DNA of 63,015 nucleotides, taken from assembly GCF_011516755.1 (NCBI RefSeq), contig NZ_WOSY01000014.1:1-63015 (forward strand), read 5' to 3'. The position numbers and the translations under genes are program-made. Every line of letters starts with the position of its first letter. Position 1 is the first letter of the stretch. The DNA is from Acetobacter conturbans (GTDB lineage Bacteria > Pseudomonadota > Alphaproteobacteria > Acetobacterales > Acetobacteraceae). This document shows, one piece after another, positions 1 to 9,406 of the stretch. Below the pieces are notes generated by a model. That model ran no database searches. It was not told where the DNA came from and saw nothing but the letters and a program-made list of their open reading frames with translations.

Positions 1-1
1 C

Positions 2-112
2 CACCCACGTCACGTAAATCACACCAAGCGCCACCGCTATGGCCGCTACACCACCTATGCCAACCGCCTGCTGCGCCGGCCTCCGGCGCTGCTGCGCATA
101 GTCAAGCATTAA
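2..112 (+). CDS. C-terminal end of an unidentified protein (truncated by window edge)
   Basis: An open frame runs from the window edge to a TAA at 110-112 and encodes about 36 residues, rich in Arg/His and ending RIVKH. The 5' part lies outside the window. The basic tail does not match a family I recognise. It could also be a chance open frame, since 36 codons is weak evidence. Confidence 0.3.
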   Translation, partial: HPRHVNHTKRHRYGRYTTYANRLLRRPPALLRIVKH

Positions 113-941
113 GACAGCCCCTTCGTGCTATTCTGCAGGACGCAACCATTGCCTTTAAGCAATAATGCATTGGACAGAGACAATTTCACAAAACAGCACT
201 TGCTACAGTGCGACATCCAACCGCAGGCGAGGAATCAACAGACGATATTGCACACCCACGGCCGAACCGCGCGCTTTTCTCAGTTCTCAAACAGGCTGCC
301 TCTTCACCGACCATGATCAAATCCATATCGTTTACGAAGTACACCAGAGGCAACCCGCCTCTCGAAAAAACCTGATTTGTTCGTGCAAAACACAGAGGGA
401 AAGCTTACATCTACTTTCCGGCACCCGCATAGTGAGAATTTCATGCATCCTCACTTAAACTTTACGGCAGAAAGTGATCACTGGCGTCCCCACATCCTTT
501 CGGATGAGGATAAGCACGTCACATACGCACCGCATTCCGACGCCAACCAAAGCTTCATGCCAACAGCTTCCACTCACATTTCCCGTTACGAATCTCTTCG
601 CATCACTGCCTTTCAACTAAACCATACGGAATCGTAACAATCAACACGCCGCTCAAAAAAACTCCGCGGGTGGACGTGTATTATTGTGCAATTATGGCAC
701 CTGCCCCACTCCGTTCCTCTGGAACAGAGATGACCGTAGCAGCACACCCGATAAAGGCTCTAAAAAAATTATTTATTTTCAAGAACTAACGCACAAGCAC
801 CTTACACCCAAAGCTGCTTTCACACATGTTTCTACTTGAAAAATAAGAAATAAAACTGTGCAGATCCGTGATCTACCTTTCCTGTCCGCATCACTTCCTT
901 TTAAATCCGCACGAGAGAAATAATCAGGGCACTGGACTTTT
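113..941. other. intergenic region without a supported gene
   Basis: About 830 bases between the partial gene and the LysR gene. Only short overlapping frames without recognisable domains or good ribosome binding sites occur here. The stretch is more AT-rich than its surroundings, especially 740-930, and should contain the promoter of the LysR gene. No RNA gene or convincing terminator was recognised. Confidence 0.5.
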
Positions 942-1880
942 ATGGCTTATGCAAGGCGGTTTCTGCCCTCGGTGTCCCTCCTTTGCGCTTTCGAAGCCGC
1001 AGCGCGACACCAGAATTTCACAGCAGCCGCTCTGGAGTTGCATCTAACTCAAAGTGTCATAAGCCGACAGATCCGCCTGCTGGAAGAACAGCTGGGCGCT
1101 CCACTTTTCGTAAGAGAAAAACAGACCGTCCGACTGACCGTGGCAGGCGAAGCCTATGCCCGCGAGATCAGGGAGGCTCTCCGCAAGATTGCGACCGCTA
1201 CTCTGGGCCTGCGCGCGGCGCCCGGTGGAGGCACCTTAAATCTCGCCGCTCCCCCAACGTTTGGAGGAATGTGGCTGGGTTCACGTCTTGGAGATTTTAT
1301 AAAGAAGTATCCAGAGATCACGGTCAATCTCTTCACCCGAACCTCTTCTTTCGATTTTAGTACGGAAATCTTCGATGCGGCCGTGTGTTTCGGCATCCCC
1401 GACTGGCCGGGAACGGAGAGACAACTGATCGCCCGCGAGCGGACAATACCCGTCTGTGCTCCATCGCTCGCCAGTTCCTATGACTTCAGCGAAGCATCGG
1501 ATCTTCTCAATGCCCCCCTTCTACATCTCGTCTCGCGCCCTAACGCATGGGAACGATGGTTCAACGGTCAGGGGGTAGATGCCCTGAATGTCCATGGAAT
1601 GCTGTGCGACCAGTATTTCATAATCTTCCAGATTGCACTTACCGGAACCGGAATTGGTCTTCTGCCGGAAATCATGGTCCATGACGCCCTTGAATCCGGT
1701 AGCCTTGTCCAGATCGGCGATGCCCTCGATACGCAGGACGATGAGGCTTATTATCTTGTCTGGCCATGCCATCGGACTCATTACGGCCCGCTTGCCCATT
1801 TTCGGGCATGGCTGACAGAGTGGGAGGAGAGCGTTTCAAACACTCCCCTCCCCTCTTTCAGGAACCGACGTCGAACTTGA
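942..1880 (+). CDS. LysR-family transcriptional regulator (GcvA-like)
   Basis: A 312-residue DNA-binding regulator. The N-terminal winged helix-turn-helix covers roughly residues 7-66 and has the typical LysR pattern: FEAAARHQNFTAAALELHL, then TQSVISRQIRLLEEQLG. A LysR substrate-binding domain follows from about residue 90. The ATG at 942 gives the standard N-terminus. Its 3' end overlaps the convergent aldehyde dehydrogenase gene by 23 bases (1858-1880). It lies at the far end of the hydroxyproline/pipecolate operon, so it may control that operon, but the sequence does not show this; the locus also has its own GntR regulator. Family assignment is firm, target and effector are unknown. Confidence 0.88.
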   Translation: MAYARRFLPSVSLLCAFEAAARHQNFTAAALELHLTQSVISRQIRLLEEQLGAPLFVREKQTVRLTVAGEAYAREIREALRKIATATLGLRAAPGGGTLNLAAPPTFGGMWLGSRLGDFIKKYPEITVNLFTRTSSFDFSTEIFDAAVCFGIPDWPGTERQLIARERTIPVCAPSLASSYDFSEASDLLNAPLLHLVSRPNAWERWFNGQGVDALNVHGMLCDQYFIIFQIALTGTGIGLLPEIMVHDALESGSLVQIGDALDTQDDEAYYLVWPCHRTHYGPLAHFRAWLTEWEESVSNTPLPSFRNRRRT

Positions 1881-3375
1881 CGCCCTGTGCGAGCGGCAGG
1901 GAAAGACCGTAATTGATCGTGTTGGTCTGACGGCGCATGTACCCTTTCCAGGCATCGGAACCGGATTCACGGCCTCCGCCCGTTTCTTTCTCGCCGCCGA
2001 ATGCACCGCCGATTTCTGCACCAGACGTCCCGATATTCACATTCGCAATACCGCAATCTGACCCGGCAGCCGACAGATAGACCTCAACCTCTCTCAGATC
2101 GTTGCTGAAGAGAGACGAGGAAAGCCCCTGTGCAACGTTATTCTGCAGCGCAATCGCTTCCGCAGGCGTCTCATACTTCAGAACATACAGTATAGGAGCA
2201 AACGTTTCCTCAAGAACAGGACCCATCTGCGATGGCATCTCCACCAGCGCCGGGCGGACATAGAAAGACTCTTCGCCGTTCACCAGAACGCGCTCTCCTC
2301 CATGCACGGTGCCGCCAGCCTTTCTTGCGGCTTCAAGACTGCTTTGCATGGCAGTGAACGCCGCGCCATCGACCAGCGGCCCGACAAGCGACCCCTCTTC
2401 CAGAGGGTTGCCAATCTGAATGGCAGCATACACCTGACGGAGTCTGGGAATGAGCTGATCATAGACGGAACTATGCACAATGAGACGACGAAGCGTCGTG
2501 CATCGCTGACCAGCTGTTCCCATGGCGCCGAATGCAACCGCCCTGAGCGTCATCTCAAGGTCAGCGGACGGCGCGACAATGGAGGCGTTGTTGCCACCCA
2601 GTTCCAGAATGGACCGCCCAAAACGACGCGCGACGACTTCAGCAACGGCACGCCCCATCCGCGTAGAACCGGTCGCCGATACCACAGGAACTCTTTCGTC
2701 TTCTGAAAGAAGTTTTCCGATTTCCGCTTCACCGATGATCAGTTCGCTTAATCCTTCCGGCACCTCACCAAATTCTGCAATAGCCTTTTTGAAAAGTGCT
2801 ATCGTCGCAAGAGCTGTCAGCGGCGTCTTTTCCGAAGGCTTCCACACGATGCTGTCGCCACAGATGAGGGCGAGCGCTGCATTCCACGACCAGACGGCAA
2901 CAGGAAAATTGAACGCCGAAATAATCCCCACGACGCCAAGCGGATGCCACTGCTCCATGAGCCGATGCTCAGGCCGCTCGGACTGTATGACCTGCCCACA
3001 GAGCTGCCGCGACAGCCCGACCGCGAAGTCGCAGATATCGATCATTTCCTGAACTTCGCCCAGTCCTTCGGACGGAATTTTTCCGACTTCAAGAGAGACC
3101 AGACGACCAAGAAGATCCTTATTTTCCCGGAGCACATTACCAAGGAGACGCACGAGTTCACCGCGACGCGGTCCCGGAACCAGCCGCCATGTCCTGAAGG
3201 CCGTCGCGGCACGACCGATAGCGGCTGAGGCTTCCTCAGCACTCGTCACGCGGACACTGGCGACGATCTCTCCCGTGACCGGCGTTCTGACAGACAGTGT
3301 TCCGCCCTGATACAACTCCGCCGACACGCCCAGCGTTTCCATGATTGAAGTGACTTCGTCCCTGATGCTGGACAT
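1858..3375 (-). CDS. amaB: aldehyde dehydrogenase, probable L-piperidine-6-carboxylate (aminoadipate semialdehyde) dehydrogenase
   Basis: A 505-residue NAD(P)-dependent aldehyde dehydrogenase of the ALDH7 type. Catalytic features are intact: FNFP with Asn156, Lys179 in WKPSEKTP, Glu258 in LELGGNNA and the nucleophile Cys292 in GQRCTTLRR, the ALDH7 signature. In Pseudomonas, AmaB oxidises 1-piperideine-6-carboxylate (aminoadipate semialdehyde) to 2-aminoadipate, the step after pipecolate oxidase. Here it lies 23 bases downstream of an AmaA-like gene on the same strand, which supports that assignment. An AAGGA sequence precedes the ATG by about 9 bases. It is the last gene of the five-gene minus-strand operon. 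A different semialdehyde substrate remains possible. Confidence 0.85.
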   Translation of the reverse strand: MSSIRDEVTSIMETLGVSAELYQGGTLSVRTPVTGEIVASVRVTSAEEASAAIGRAATAFRTWRLVPGPRRGELVRLLGNVLRENKDLLGRLVSLEVGKIPSEGLGEVQEMIDICDFAVGLSRQLCGQVIQSERPEHRLMEQWHPLGVVGIISAFNFPVAVWSWNAALALICGDSIVWKPSEKTPLTALATIALFKKAIAEFGEVPEGLSELIIGEAEIGKLLSEDERVPVVSATGSTRMGRAVAEVVARRFGRSILELGGNNASIVAPSADLEMTLRAVAFGAMGTAGQRCTTLRRLIVHSSVYDQLIPRLRQVYAAIQIGNPLEEGSLVGPLVDGAAFTAMQSSLEAARKAGGTVHGGERVLVNGEESFYVRPALVEMPSQMGPVLEETFAPILYVLKYETPAEAIALQNNVAQGLSSSLFSNDLREVEVYLSAAGSDCGIANVNIGTSGAEIGGAFGGEKETGGGRESGSDAWKGYMRRQTNTINYGLSLPLAQGVKFDVGS

Positions 3376-3398
3376 GGATTGTGATCCTTCCTGAAAAA

Positions 3399-4709
3399 TC
3401 AGTGATAATTGTGAGAGATGCGTGCCCCGACGGCATGTACAAGCGTGGAGCCCAGTGAATACATCAGTTCCCGCTCACGACGAAAAAGAGGCGTTTCCAG
3501 AGCCGTGAACGGAAGGGGCATGTCGCCGTCAGATATTTCGCCACAAATATAGCGGGCAAGACAGCGCCCGAACACCGTCCCCGGAGAAATGCCACGCCCA
3601 TTATAACCGCTGACAGCAATGGCCTGATCACCCAGCCGATGCAATCGCGGAACGGAATCAGATGTCATACCGATCATGCCATACCATGCCGATTCAAAAC
3701 GGATATTCTGAAGCTGCGGGTAAATGCTGGTGAGGGAACGGCGTGCCCATGCTTCATGCACCTGTCGCTCGCAAGGCTGTCCCAGCGCACCGACACTCCC
3801 AATAATCAGGCGATTGCCCTTATCAAGCCGGAACGATGTCAGAACTTCCTTCGTATCCCAGCACCCCTGACGATCCGGCATGATTTCCGCTACTTCCGCA
3901 TCCGAAAGAGGGCGGGTGGCGATATTGAAATAGGGGAGATGGATGAGTTCCTCACGAATCGCGGACCAGGGCGAAACGGTATAGGCATTGGTCGCCACCA
4001 GAAGCCATTTTGCAGTCACCGTGGCTTTGCTCGTTTGCAACCGCCAGAAACCATTCTCCCGCACCGCATTCGTCACGGCGGCATCACCATAGAGAGTCGC
4101 TCCGGCCAGTTGAGCGATGGACGCCAGTCCACGGGCATAGGACAGTGGCTGGATAATGCCCGCACGTTCGTCAAGCAGCGCTCCTCGATAGAGCTTGCTT
4201 CCTGTCTGCCTCCGCGTCTCTTCCGCATTCAGAAGGCGAACCGGAGCCCCAAGAGCCTGCCACTGCTTTTCACGATCCTGAAGTTCCTTCAGGCCGGCTT
4301 TGTCAGGCGCGCAGTGCAGGGTGCCAGTGGGTGTCGCCTCGCAGTCCAGTCCGTAATGACGCACCAGATCGAAGACAAGCTGAGGCCCTTCCCCCAGCAT
4401 CGTAAGAATACGCTGCCCATGAATATTGCCAAGCGCGCCAATAACGTCCTTCGGCTTCATCCACAACCCGGCATTGACCAGACCGACATTCCGGCCCGAG
4501 CCGCCAAAACCGGGTTCATTCGCCTCCAGTACAGCAACATCGCGACCGGTGGAGGCAAGATAGAGCGCCGCTGACAGCCCGGTATATCCGGCTCCGATAA
4601 CCGCGACATCCACACGCGAGTCATTTTCCAGGGACTGCATGGCAGGAGAAGGGATGGCCGTCTGCGCCCACAGCCCATGACTCAGACGATCCTGGGTAAC
4701 ATTTGTCAT
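3399..4709 (-). CDS. amaA: FAD-dependent oxidoreductase, probable L-pipecolate oxidase
   Basis: A DAO-type flavoprotein of 436 residues. The FAD dinucleotide fold VAVIGAGYTGLSAA lies near residue 35, followed by the GGSGRNVGLVNAGLW segment typical of AmaA-like oxidases. Near the C-terminus is the SGYNGRGISPGTVFGR FAD-binding segment. The ATG at 4709 was chosen because GGGAG lies 10 bases upstream; a GTG at 4718 is too close to that site. AmaA oxidises L-pipecolate to 1-piperideine-6-carboxylate, which AmaB consumes. The downstream amaB-like gene and the upstream permease fit this. Other cyclic or secondary amino acids cannot be excluded. Confidence 0.78.
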   Translation of the reverse strand: MTNVTQDRLSHGLWAQTAIPSPAMQSLENDSRVDVAVIGAGYTGLSAALYLASTGRDVAVLEANEPGFGGSGRNVGLVNAGLWMKPKDVIGALGNIHGQRILTMLGEGPQLVFDLVRHYGLDCEATPTGTLHCAPDKAGLKELQDREKQWQALGAPVRLLNAEETRRQTGSKLYRGALLDERAGIIQPLSYARGLASIAQLAGATLYGDAAVTNAVRENGFWRLQTSKATVTAKWLLVATNAYTVSPWSAIREELIHLPYFNIATRPLSDAEVAEIMPDRQGCWDTKEVLTSFRLDKGNRLIIGSVGALGQPCERQVHEAWARRSLTSIYPQLQNIRFESAWYGMIGMTSDSVPRLHRLGDQAIAVSGYNGRGISPGTVFGRCLARYICGEISDGDMPLPFTALETPLFRRERELMYSLGSTLVHAVGARISHNYH

Positions 4710-4832
4710 TACAAACACGCTCCCGTCTCAGGCTTTTTTACCATGATCCGGGATCGGATTGTTTCCTCACTCGTTCCGATTGCAAATCGTTTTTATTCCA
4801 TAAGGTCATTCCTTTTCTGAATGACCTTACTG

Positions 4833-6440
4833 TCAGGTCAGACCTACAGTGCCCGAAATCGCTCCAGCCTGAGCCTCCAGAATGATGTGCTCCTCCTGTG
4901 TGAGATCCTCCATCTCGCAGAACTGCCTCACACCCCAGAAATAAATCACCAGCGAAAACAGTGCTGTGGCGATATCATCATAGGGAGCAGGAAGCAGACT
5001 GGCGCCTCCGAACGAGCCGCACCAAGCGAGAACCAGCAACCCGACAAAATAACCGATCACCCACCAGCAATGACGCAATTCTTTCCAGATGCTGGTGCCC
5101 TGAGAAAAGGCATAAGCCCCGGCAGCGAGAAAAAGAAAGATCAGTTGCACGGACAGGAGACCCGTCAGAATCGCCTTTCCAGTCCAGTAGATGATCAGTG
5201 TTGCCAGCATGAACGCGAATGGGGAGGCGAAAGAGAAGAACGGCACGCGAAACGGGCGACTGATGTCCGGAGCACAGTTTCGCAGCGCACCGGCGGCCAC
5301 AGGCGCAAACGCATAACTCATGACAAGAGCGGAAGACACGACCCCGATCAGCGCATCCCATGACGGGAACGGCAATGTCCAGAAGATCGTCATGAGGAAG
5401 GTCACGAAAACCGCCCTACGCGGCGTGCCGGATTCCGGATCCAGCTTGAGAAACCAGCGACTGAGCGTGCCCGTCCGCGCCCACGCGTACAGAATACGGG
5501 CCGAAGCGCCCATGTAGATATTACCGGTCCCTGAAGGCGACACCACAGCATCGACAATGACCGCCTTAGCAAGCCATCCCAGCCCCAGCACCACGGCCAG
5601 ATCATGGAATGGAAGGGAAAGCGTCCGTCCAACCTGCGCCCAGCCTTCCTCCAGCATGGCAGGAGGAACCGCACCGATAAAAGCGCCCTGCAACAGCACA
5701 TAGACGGCTGCTGCCATCAGCACGGAAAAGATCAGCGCCAGCGGAATGGTCCGCTGAGGAGACTTTGCTTCTCCGGCGACGGCAATGATCGGGGTAAGAC
5801 CGAGATAGGCGAAAATCACGCCGCCTGTGGAAATGGCTGTTTCAAGCCGCCCCATTCCAAAAGGCGCAAACCCGTGGCTCGTATAATTGGCTGGATGAAC
5901 ATAGGCCAGCAGGAAGACGATCACGAGCGCAGGCACAAGAAACTTGAAAATTGTAATGATATTATTGAACAAAGCGAAAACAGTTATCTTCGACATGTTC
6001 AGTTTCATCATCAGCGTCAGCACAACGAACTGAAGCAGCCAGCCCATGAGGGTCGGATCACCGGCACCATTCCGTGTCAGCCCCGGAACCCATGAACCGA
6101 GATACTGGCGAGCCGCGATGATTTCGAGCGAGGTGAGGCTCGAATAGGCCAGCAGCGTTACAAACCCCAGCAACGCACCGAGCAGCGGACCATGCGTACG
6201 CGCCGGATACCGGACGATCCCTCCCGCCTCCGGCAGCGCCGCCGCCAGTTCGCAATAGACCAGACCGAGAAAGAAGACGGCGATCCCCCCGCCGAGCCAC
6301 GCCAGTATACCCGCCGGACCAGCCATCGCCGCGACATGCGATGCGGCGAACAGCCAGCCCGACCCGAAGATGGCGCCAAATCCCAGCAGCGTCAGATCCA
6401 GAAGAGACAATGAGCGTTTGAAAGAGCCCGTTTCAGCCAT
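4833..6440 (-). CDS. APC-family amino acid permease
   Basis: A 535-residue inner-membrane protein with about 12-14 hydrophobic segments. The start LLDLTLLGFGAIFGSGWLFA is the conserved first helix of APC transporters. A sequence CGGAG lies about 10 bases before the ATG. It sits between 2-oxoglutarate semialdehyde dehydrogenase (53 bases upstream) and the pipecolate oxidase-like gene, in the same direction. A role in uptake of hydroxyproline, pipecolate or a related imino acid is inferred from context only. Confidence 0.85.
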   Translation of the reverse strand: MAETGSFKRSLSLLDLTLLGFGAIFGSGWLFAASHVAAMAGPAGILAWLGGGIAVFFLGLVYCELAAALPEAGGIVRYPARTHGPLLGALLGFVTLLAYSSLTSLEIIAARQYLGSWVPGLTRNGAGDPTLMGWLLQFVVLTLMMKLNMSKITVFALFNNIITIFKFLVPALVIVFLLAYVHPANYTSHGFAPFGMGRLETAISTGGVIFAYLGLTPIIAVAGEAKSPQRTIPLALIFSVLMAAAVYVLLQGAFIGAVPPAMLEEGWAQVGRTLSLPFHDLAVVLGLGWLAKAVIVDAVVSPSGTGNIYMGASARILYAWARTGTLSRWFLKLDPESGTPRRAVFVTFLMTIFWTLPFPSWDALIGVVSSALVMSYAFAPVAAGALRNCAPDISRPFRVPFFSFASPFAFMLATLIIYWTGKAILTGLLSVQLIFLFLAAGAYAFSQGTSIWKELRHCWWVIGYFVGLLVLAWCGSFGGASLLPAPYDDIATALFSLVIYFWGVRQFCEMEDLTQEEHIILEAQAGAISGTVGLT

Positions 6441-6493
6441 CGTGTCGGATCTCCGAAAAAGAAGGCGGGTGCAGGGAAGTTCCGTTCCCCGGT

Positions 6494-8029
6494 TCAGTCC
6501 CTGATGTCGTCGGGCAGCAATTCAGCGGGGAAGTTCTGGTAGCAGACGGGACGCAGGAACCGGTCGATTGCATCCCCACCCACGGAGGTAAACCGCCCGT
6601 CCGTCGTGGCCGGGAACGGACCGCCATGCACCATGGCCGCGCAGACCTCGACACCTGTTGGCCAGCCATTGACCAGAATACGGCCAGCCTTGCGTTCAAT
6701 GGTCGGTAGCAACCTCTGCGCCAGTGCCATGTCCTCTGCTTCCATATGAAATGTGACAGTCAACTGTCCTTCCAGATGGCGGGAGAGGGACAGAATGTCC
6801 TCGGCAGAGGAACAGGTCACCAGCAGGGAGCACGGACCGAACACCTCGTCCTGCAGATGCCGGTTCTGCAGGAACACGGACAGGGTGGTTCGGAAAAAAG
6901 CGCCTCTGGCCCGCGTGGTTTCTCCATTACCGCTACTGAGGGCGACCAAGTCGACACCATCGGTCGCCATCAGCCGCTTCACTTTCCCGCGGTAGCTGTC
7001 GGCCATGCCGCGCGTCAGCATGACTCCCTCATTCTGCGCCGCAAGAGCCGAGGCGGCGGCCTTGGCGAAGATGTCCATGTCCACACCGTCCAGCCCGACA
7101 AGCAGGCCCGGATTGGTGCAGAACTGACCGACACCCGCCGTAAGGGAGGTGACGAATGCCTCACCGAGTTGAGCCGCTCCTTTTTTCATGGCTTCCGGCA
7201 TCAGGAAAACCGGATTGATGCTTCCCATCTCAGCAAAAACCGGAATCGGGTCCGGACGCTGCGCACCAATGGCTGCCAGCGCCGTTCCACCCTGACAGGA
7301 CCCCGTAAACGCTACGGACTGAATGGCAGAATGTTCCGCAAGCCACGCACCGACTTCATGCGCTTCGCCGCCCACCAGCGAGAAAATACCTTCCGGCATC
7401 CCGCATTGCAGAGCAGCCTTACGGATGCAGCGACCAACCAGTTCCGCCGTTCCCGGATGCGCAGGATGGGCGCGACAGACGACCGGGCAGCCAGCAGCCA
7501 GAGCCGAAGCCGTGTCACCGCCTGCAACCGAGAAGGCGAGTGGAAAATTGCTGGCACAGAACACTGCCACAGGCCCCACGCCGACCTTATGCTGCCGTAA
7601 TTCCGGTCTCGGCATGGGTTTGCGATCCGGGAGCGCCTTATCCCACTTGGGATCGGTAGCCTCGCCCGAGCGGACAATTGCGGCGAACATGCGGAGTTGC
7701 CCTGTGGTCCGCCCCATTTCGCCCGTCAGGCGCCCCTGTGGGAGAGCCGTCTCCTGCATGGCGCGCTGCACGATGGTTTCTGTCGCATCTTCCAGAGCGG
7801 TCGCGATCATTTCCAGAAAGACCGCCCGCTGCTCGCGAGGCACAAGGCGGCAGGACACGAACGCCTCCGCAGCGAGATGGCAGGCCCTGTCCACGTCTTC
7901 CATTGTCGCGCTGGAAAAGCTCGGTTCAAGTTCTGCGCACCGGGTCGGGTCGAAAGCCCTGAAGCCGCCCTCATGATGAATGTCCTGCCATCCGATCAGG
8001 CAGTCTCCTGTCATGTGCACATGGGTCAT
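6494..8029 (-). CDS. 2-oxoglutarate semialdehyde (2,5-dioxovalerate) dehydrogenase
   Basis: A 511-residue aldehyde dehydrogenase. Catalytic residues seen are Asn161 in CASNFP, Glu267 in FAEMGSINP and Cys304 in GQFCTNPG. The motifs EMGSINP and FCTNPG are characteristic of 2-oxoglutarate semialdehyde dehydrogenases. It oxidises the product of LhpC to 2-oxoglutarate, the last step of hydroxyproline breakdown. An AAGGA sequence lies 7 bases before the ATG. It is the second gene of the minus-strand operon, 30 bases after the D-amino acid dehydrogenase. Function follows both from motifs and from the complete set of pathway partners. Confidence 0.9.
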   Translation of the reverse strand: MTHVHMTGDCLIGWQDIHHEGGFRAFDPTRCAELEPSFSSATMEDVDRACHLAAEAFVSCRLVPREQRAVFLEMIATALEDATETIVQRAMQETALPQGRLTGEMGRTTGQLRMFAAIVRSGEATDPKWDKALPDRKPMPRPELRQHKVGVGPVAVFCASNFPLAFSVAGGDTASALAAGCPVVCRAHPAHPGTAELVGRCIRKAALQCGMPEGIFSLVGGEAHEVGAWLAEHSAIQSVAFTGSCQGGTALAAIGAQRPDPIPVFAEMGSINPVFLMPEAMKKGAAQLGEAFVTSLTAGVGQFCTNPGLLVGLDGVDMDIFAKAAASALAAQNEGVMLTRGMADSYRGKVKRLMATDGVDLVALSSGNGETTRARGAFFRTTLSVFLQNRHLQDEVFGPCSLLVTCSSAEDILSLSRHLEGQLTVTFHMEAEDMALAQRLLPTIERKAGRILVNGWPTGVEVCAAMVHGGPFPATTDGRFTSVGGDAIDRFLRPVCYQNFPAELLPDDIRD

Positions 8030-8059
8030 CAGGCTATCCTTCTTGGAGAAAATCTTTTG

Positions 8060-9307
8060 TCAGGCATGCGATTGTCGAGTCCGGAAGCGTGCCGGCTCGA
8101 AAGGACGGAGATCGCGCCCGATAGCCTGGCCCATGATCAGGGAGGCCATCGCAGAAGCCGTTACCGCCGCCAGCGTCAGCCCCAGATGCTGGTGGCCAAA
8201 CGCTGCGAAGACACCGGGGCGATGCGGAACTGGTCCTAGCATTGGAAGGTAATCAGGCGTCGTCGGCCGCGCACCCATCCAGCGGGAAAATCCGGATCTG
8301 ATGGGAAAACCGGCTGACCGGACGAAGGTTTCCAGATGTTCCCATTTTGAGATGTCTGGTGGCGTATCCCATTTTCCGAACTCAACGAATGTCGAGGCGC
8401 GCATCCTGTCGCCCATACAGGACACAATGGTGGAATGGTCGCTGAACACAACCGGCGGAGCCGATGGAACGCCACCATGGTCCCACTCAATATGATAGCC
8501 GCGCTCTGCGATCAGGTAACGCGTATATTCAGGCAGGATTTCACTGGACCGGGCACCTGCAGCCACGAGCACACGATCCGCTTCGAGGACGCGACCGTCA
8601 TCAAGATGTACGCCTGCACGCCCATCTGCGGAGGAGACACGCAGCACGCGACCAGTCACGATCTGGCCATGTGCCCGCAAGGCATCTCGAAGGACATCAA
8701 GAACTTTTCCGGGCGGAGAAAGACGTCCGGGGCCTGAAAATTTGATGCCCAGCGCGGGCAGGTATCCATACGTCGTCTGCACTTCCTCACACTCCGCAAG
8801 CGTCATCGGACGTCGGGTCGCTGTGCCTGTCGGCACCGCGAGAGCCTTGTGCATTTTGCGCCGCGTTGCATCCGACGGCTGCCCCCAGACCATGTAATGG
8901 CCATCGACCCTCAGAAGGTCATTCGCATTCAGACCGGCGAGCAGATGCCGCCATGCGTCAAGAGCGTCGGCAAGCAGCCCCTGCAGAGCAGCCTGCCCCG
9001 CTTTTTCCGATCGGCTGGTGCAGAAAGAAAGATAGGACACAAACCACGGCAGCCATGAACCCGGCTGCTTCCAGACCAGATCAAGCGGACCGCCTGTAAT
9101 GGGAAAAAGACGTGCAGGGGCAGAAAGAAGAACGGAACGCGAAGCAAGCGGAGTGACCTGCTCCACCGCGATATGCCCGGCGTTACCCCATGAAGCGGAA
9201 TGCACAGGCGTGCCATCATCGACAAGGGTGACGCTGGCGCCCCGGCGCAGGAGATCCCACGCACAGCACAACCCGACGATACCGCCGCCGATCACCAGCA
9301 CTGACAT
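8060..9307 (-). CDS. lhpB: FAD-dependent D-amino acid dehydrogenase, probable cis-4-hydroxy-D-proline dehydrogenase
   Basis: A DadA-like flavoprotein of 415 residues starting MSVLVIGGGIVGLCCAWDLL, the FAD-binding fold. The C-terminal segment FAAFGHQHLGLTLAAVT is the second FAD-contact region of this family. The frame stays open far upstream, antisense to lhpC, but the conserved fold begins at the ATG at 9307. A GAGG lies about 11 bases upstream; in-frame GTG codons slightly upstream are possible starts. The enzyme oxidises cis-4-hydroxy-D-proline to pyrroline-4-hydroxy-2-carboxylate, the LhpC substrate. It is the first gene of the left operon and faces lhpC across the operator. Confidence 0.83.
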   Translation of the reverse strand: MSVLVIGGGIVGLCCAWDLLRRGASVTLVDDGTPVHSASWGNAGHIAVEQVTPLASRSVLLSAPARLFPITGGPLDLVWKQPGSWLPWFVSYLSFCTSRSEKAGQAALQGLLADALDAWRHLLAGLNANDLLRVDGHYMVWGQPSDATRRKMHKALAVPTGTATRRPMTLAECEEVQTTYGYLPALGIKFSGPGRLSPPGKVLDVLRDALRAHGQIVTGRVLRVSSADGRAGVHLDDGRVLEADRVLVAAGARSSEILPEYTRYLIAERGYHIEWDHGGVPSAPPVVFSDHSTIVSCMGDRMRASTFVEFGKWDTPPDISKWEHLETFVRSAGFPIRSGFSRWMGARPTTPDYLPMLGPVPHRPGVFAAFGHQHLGLTLAAVTASAMASLIMGQAIGRDLRPFEPARFRTRQSHA

Positions 9308-9348
9308 TCCTTTTTCTGCCTCACTCTTCACAGAGCCATGTCCTTGGA

Positions 9349-9381
9349 ATATCGTTTCGTGTATCGTATACGAAACGATAT
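9349..9381. promoter_or_regulatory. palindromic operator between divergent lhp operons
   Basis: Perfect 12-base inverted repeats ATATCGTTTCGT (9349-9360) and ACGAAACGATAT (9370-9381) are separated by 9 bases. Nested inside is the perfect palindrome TCGTATACGA (9364-9373). The latter fits the TnGTATACnA pattern often bound by FCD-type GntR regulators, one of which is encoded at 11313-12062. The site lies 42 bases before lhpB and 25 bases before lhpC, so it could control both arms. Binding is inferred. Confidence 0.65.
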
Positions 9382-9406
9382 CAAAATCAAATGTCAGGAG
9401 GTCATC

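Noticed and set aside
3639..4574. 311-codon open frame on the plus strand
   Set aside because: Antisense to amaA; composition is Arg/His-rich and without domains, as expected from a GC-rich shadow frame.
6746..7600. 284-codon open frame on the plus strand
   Set aside because: Antisense to the 2-oxoglutarate semialdehyde dehydrogenase gene, which has all catalytic motifs.
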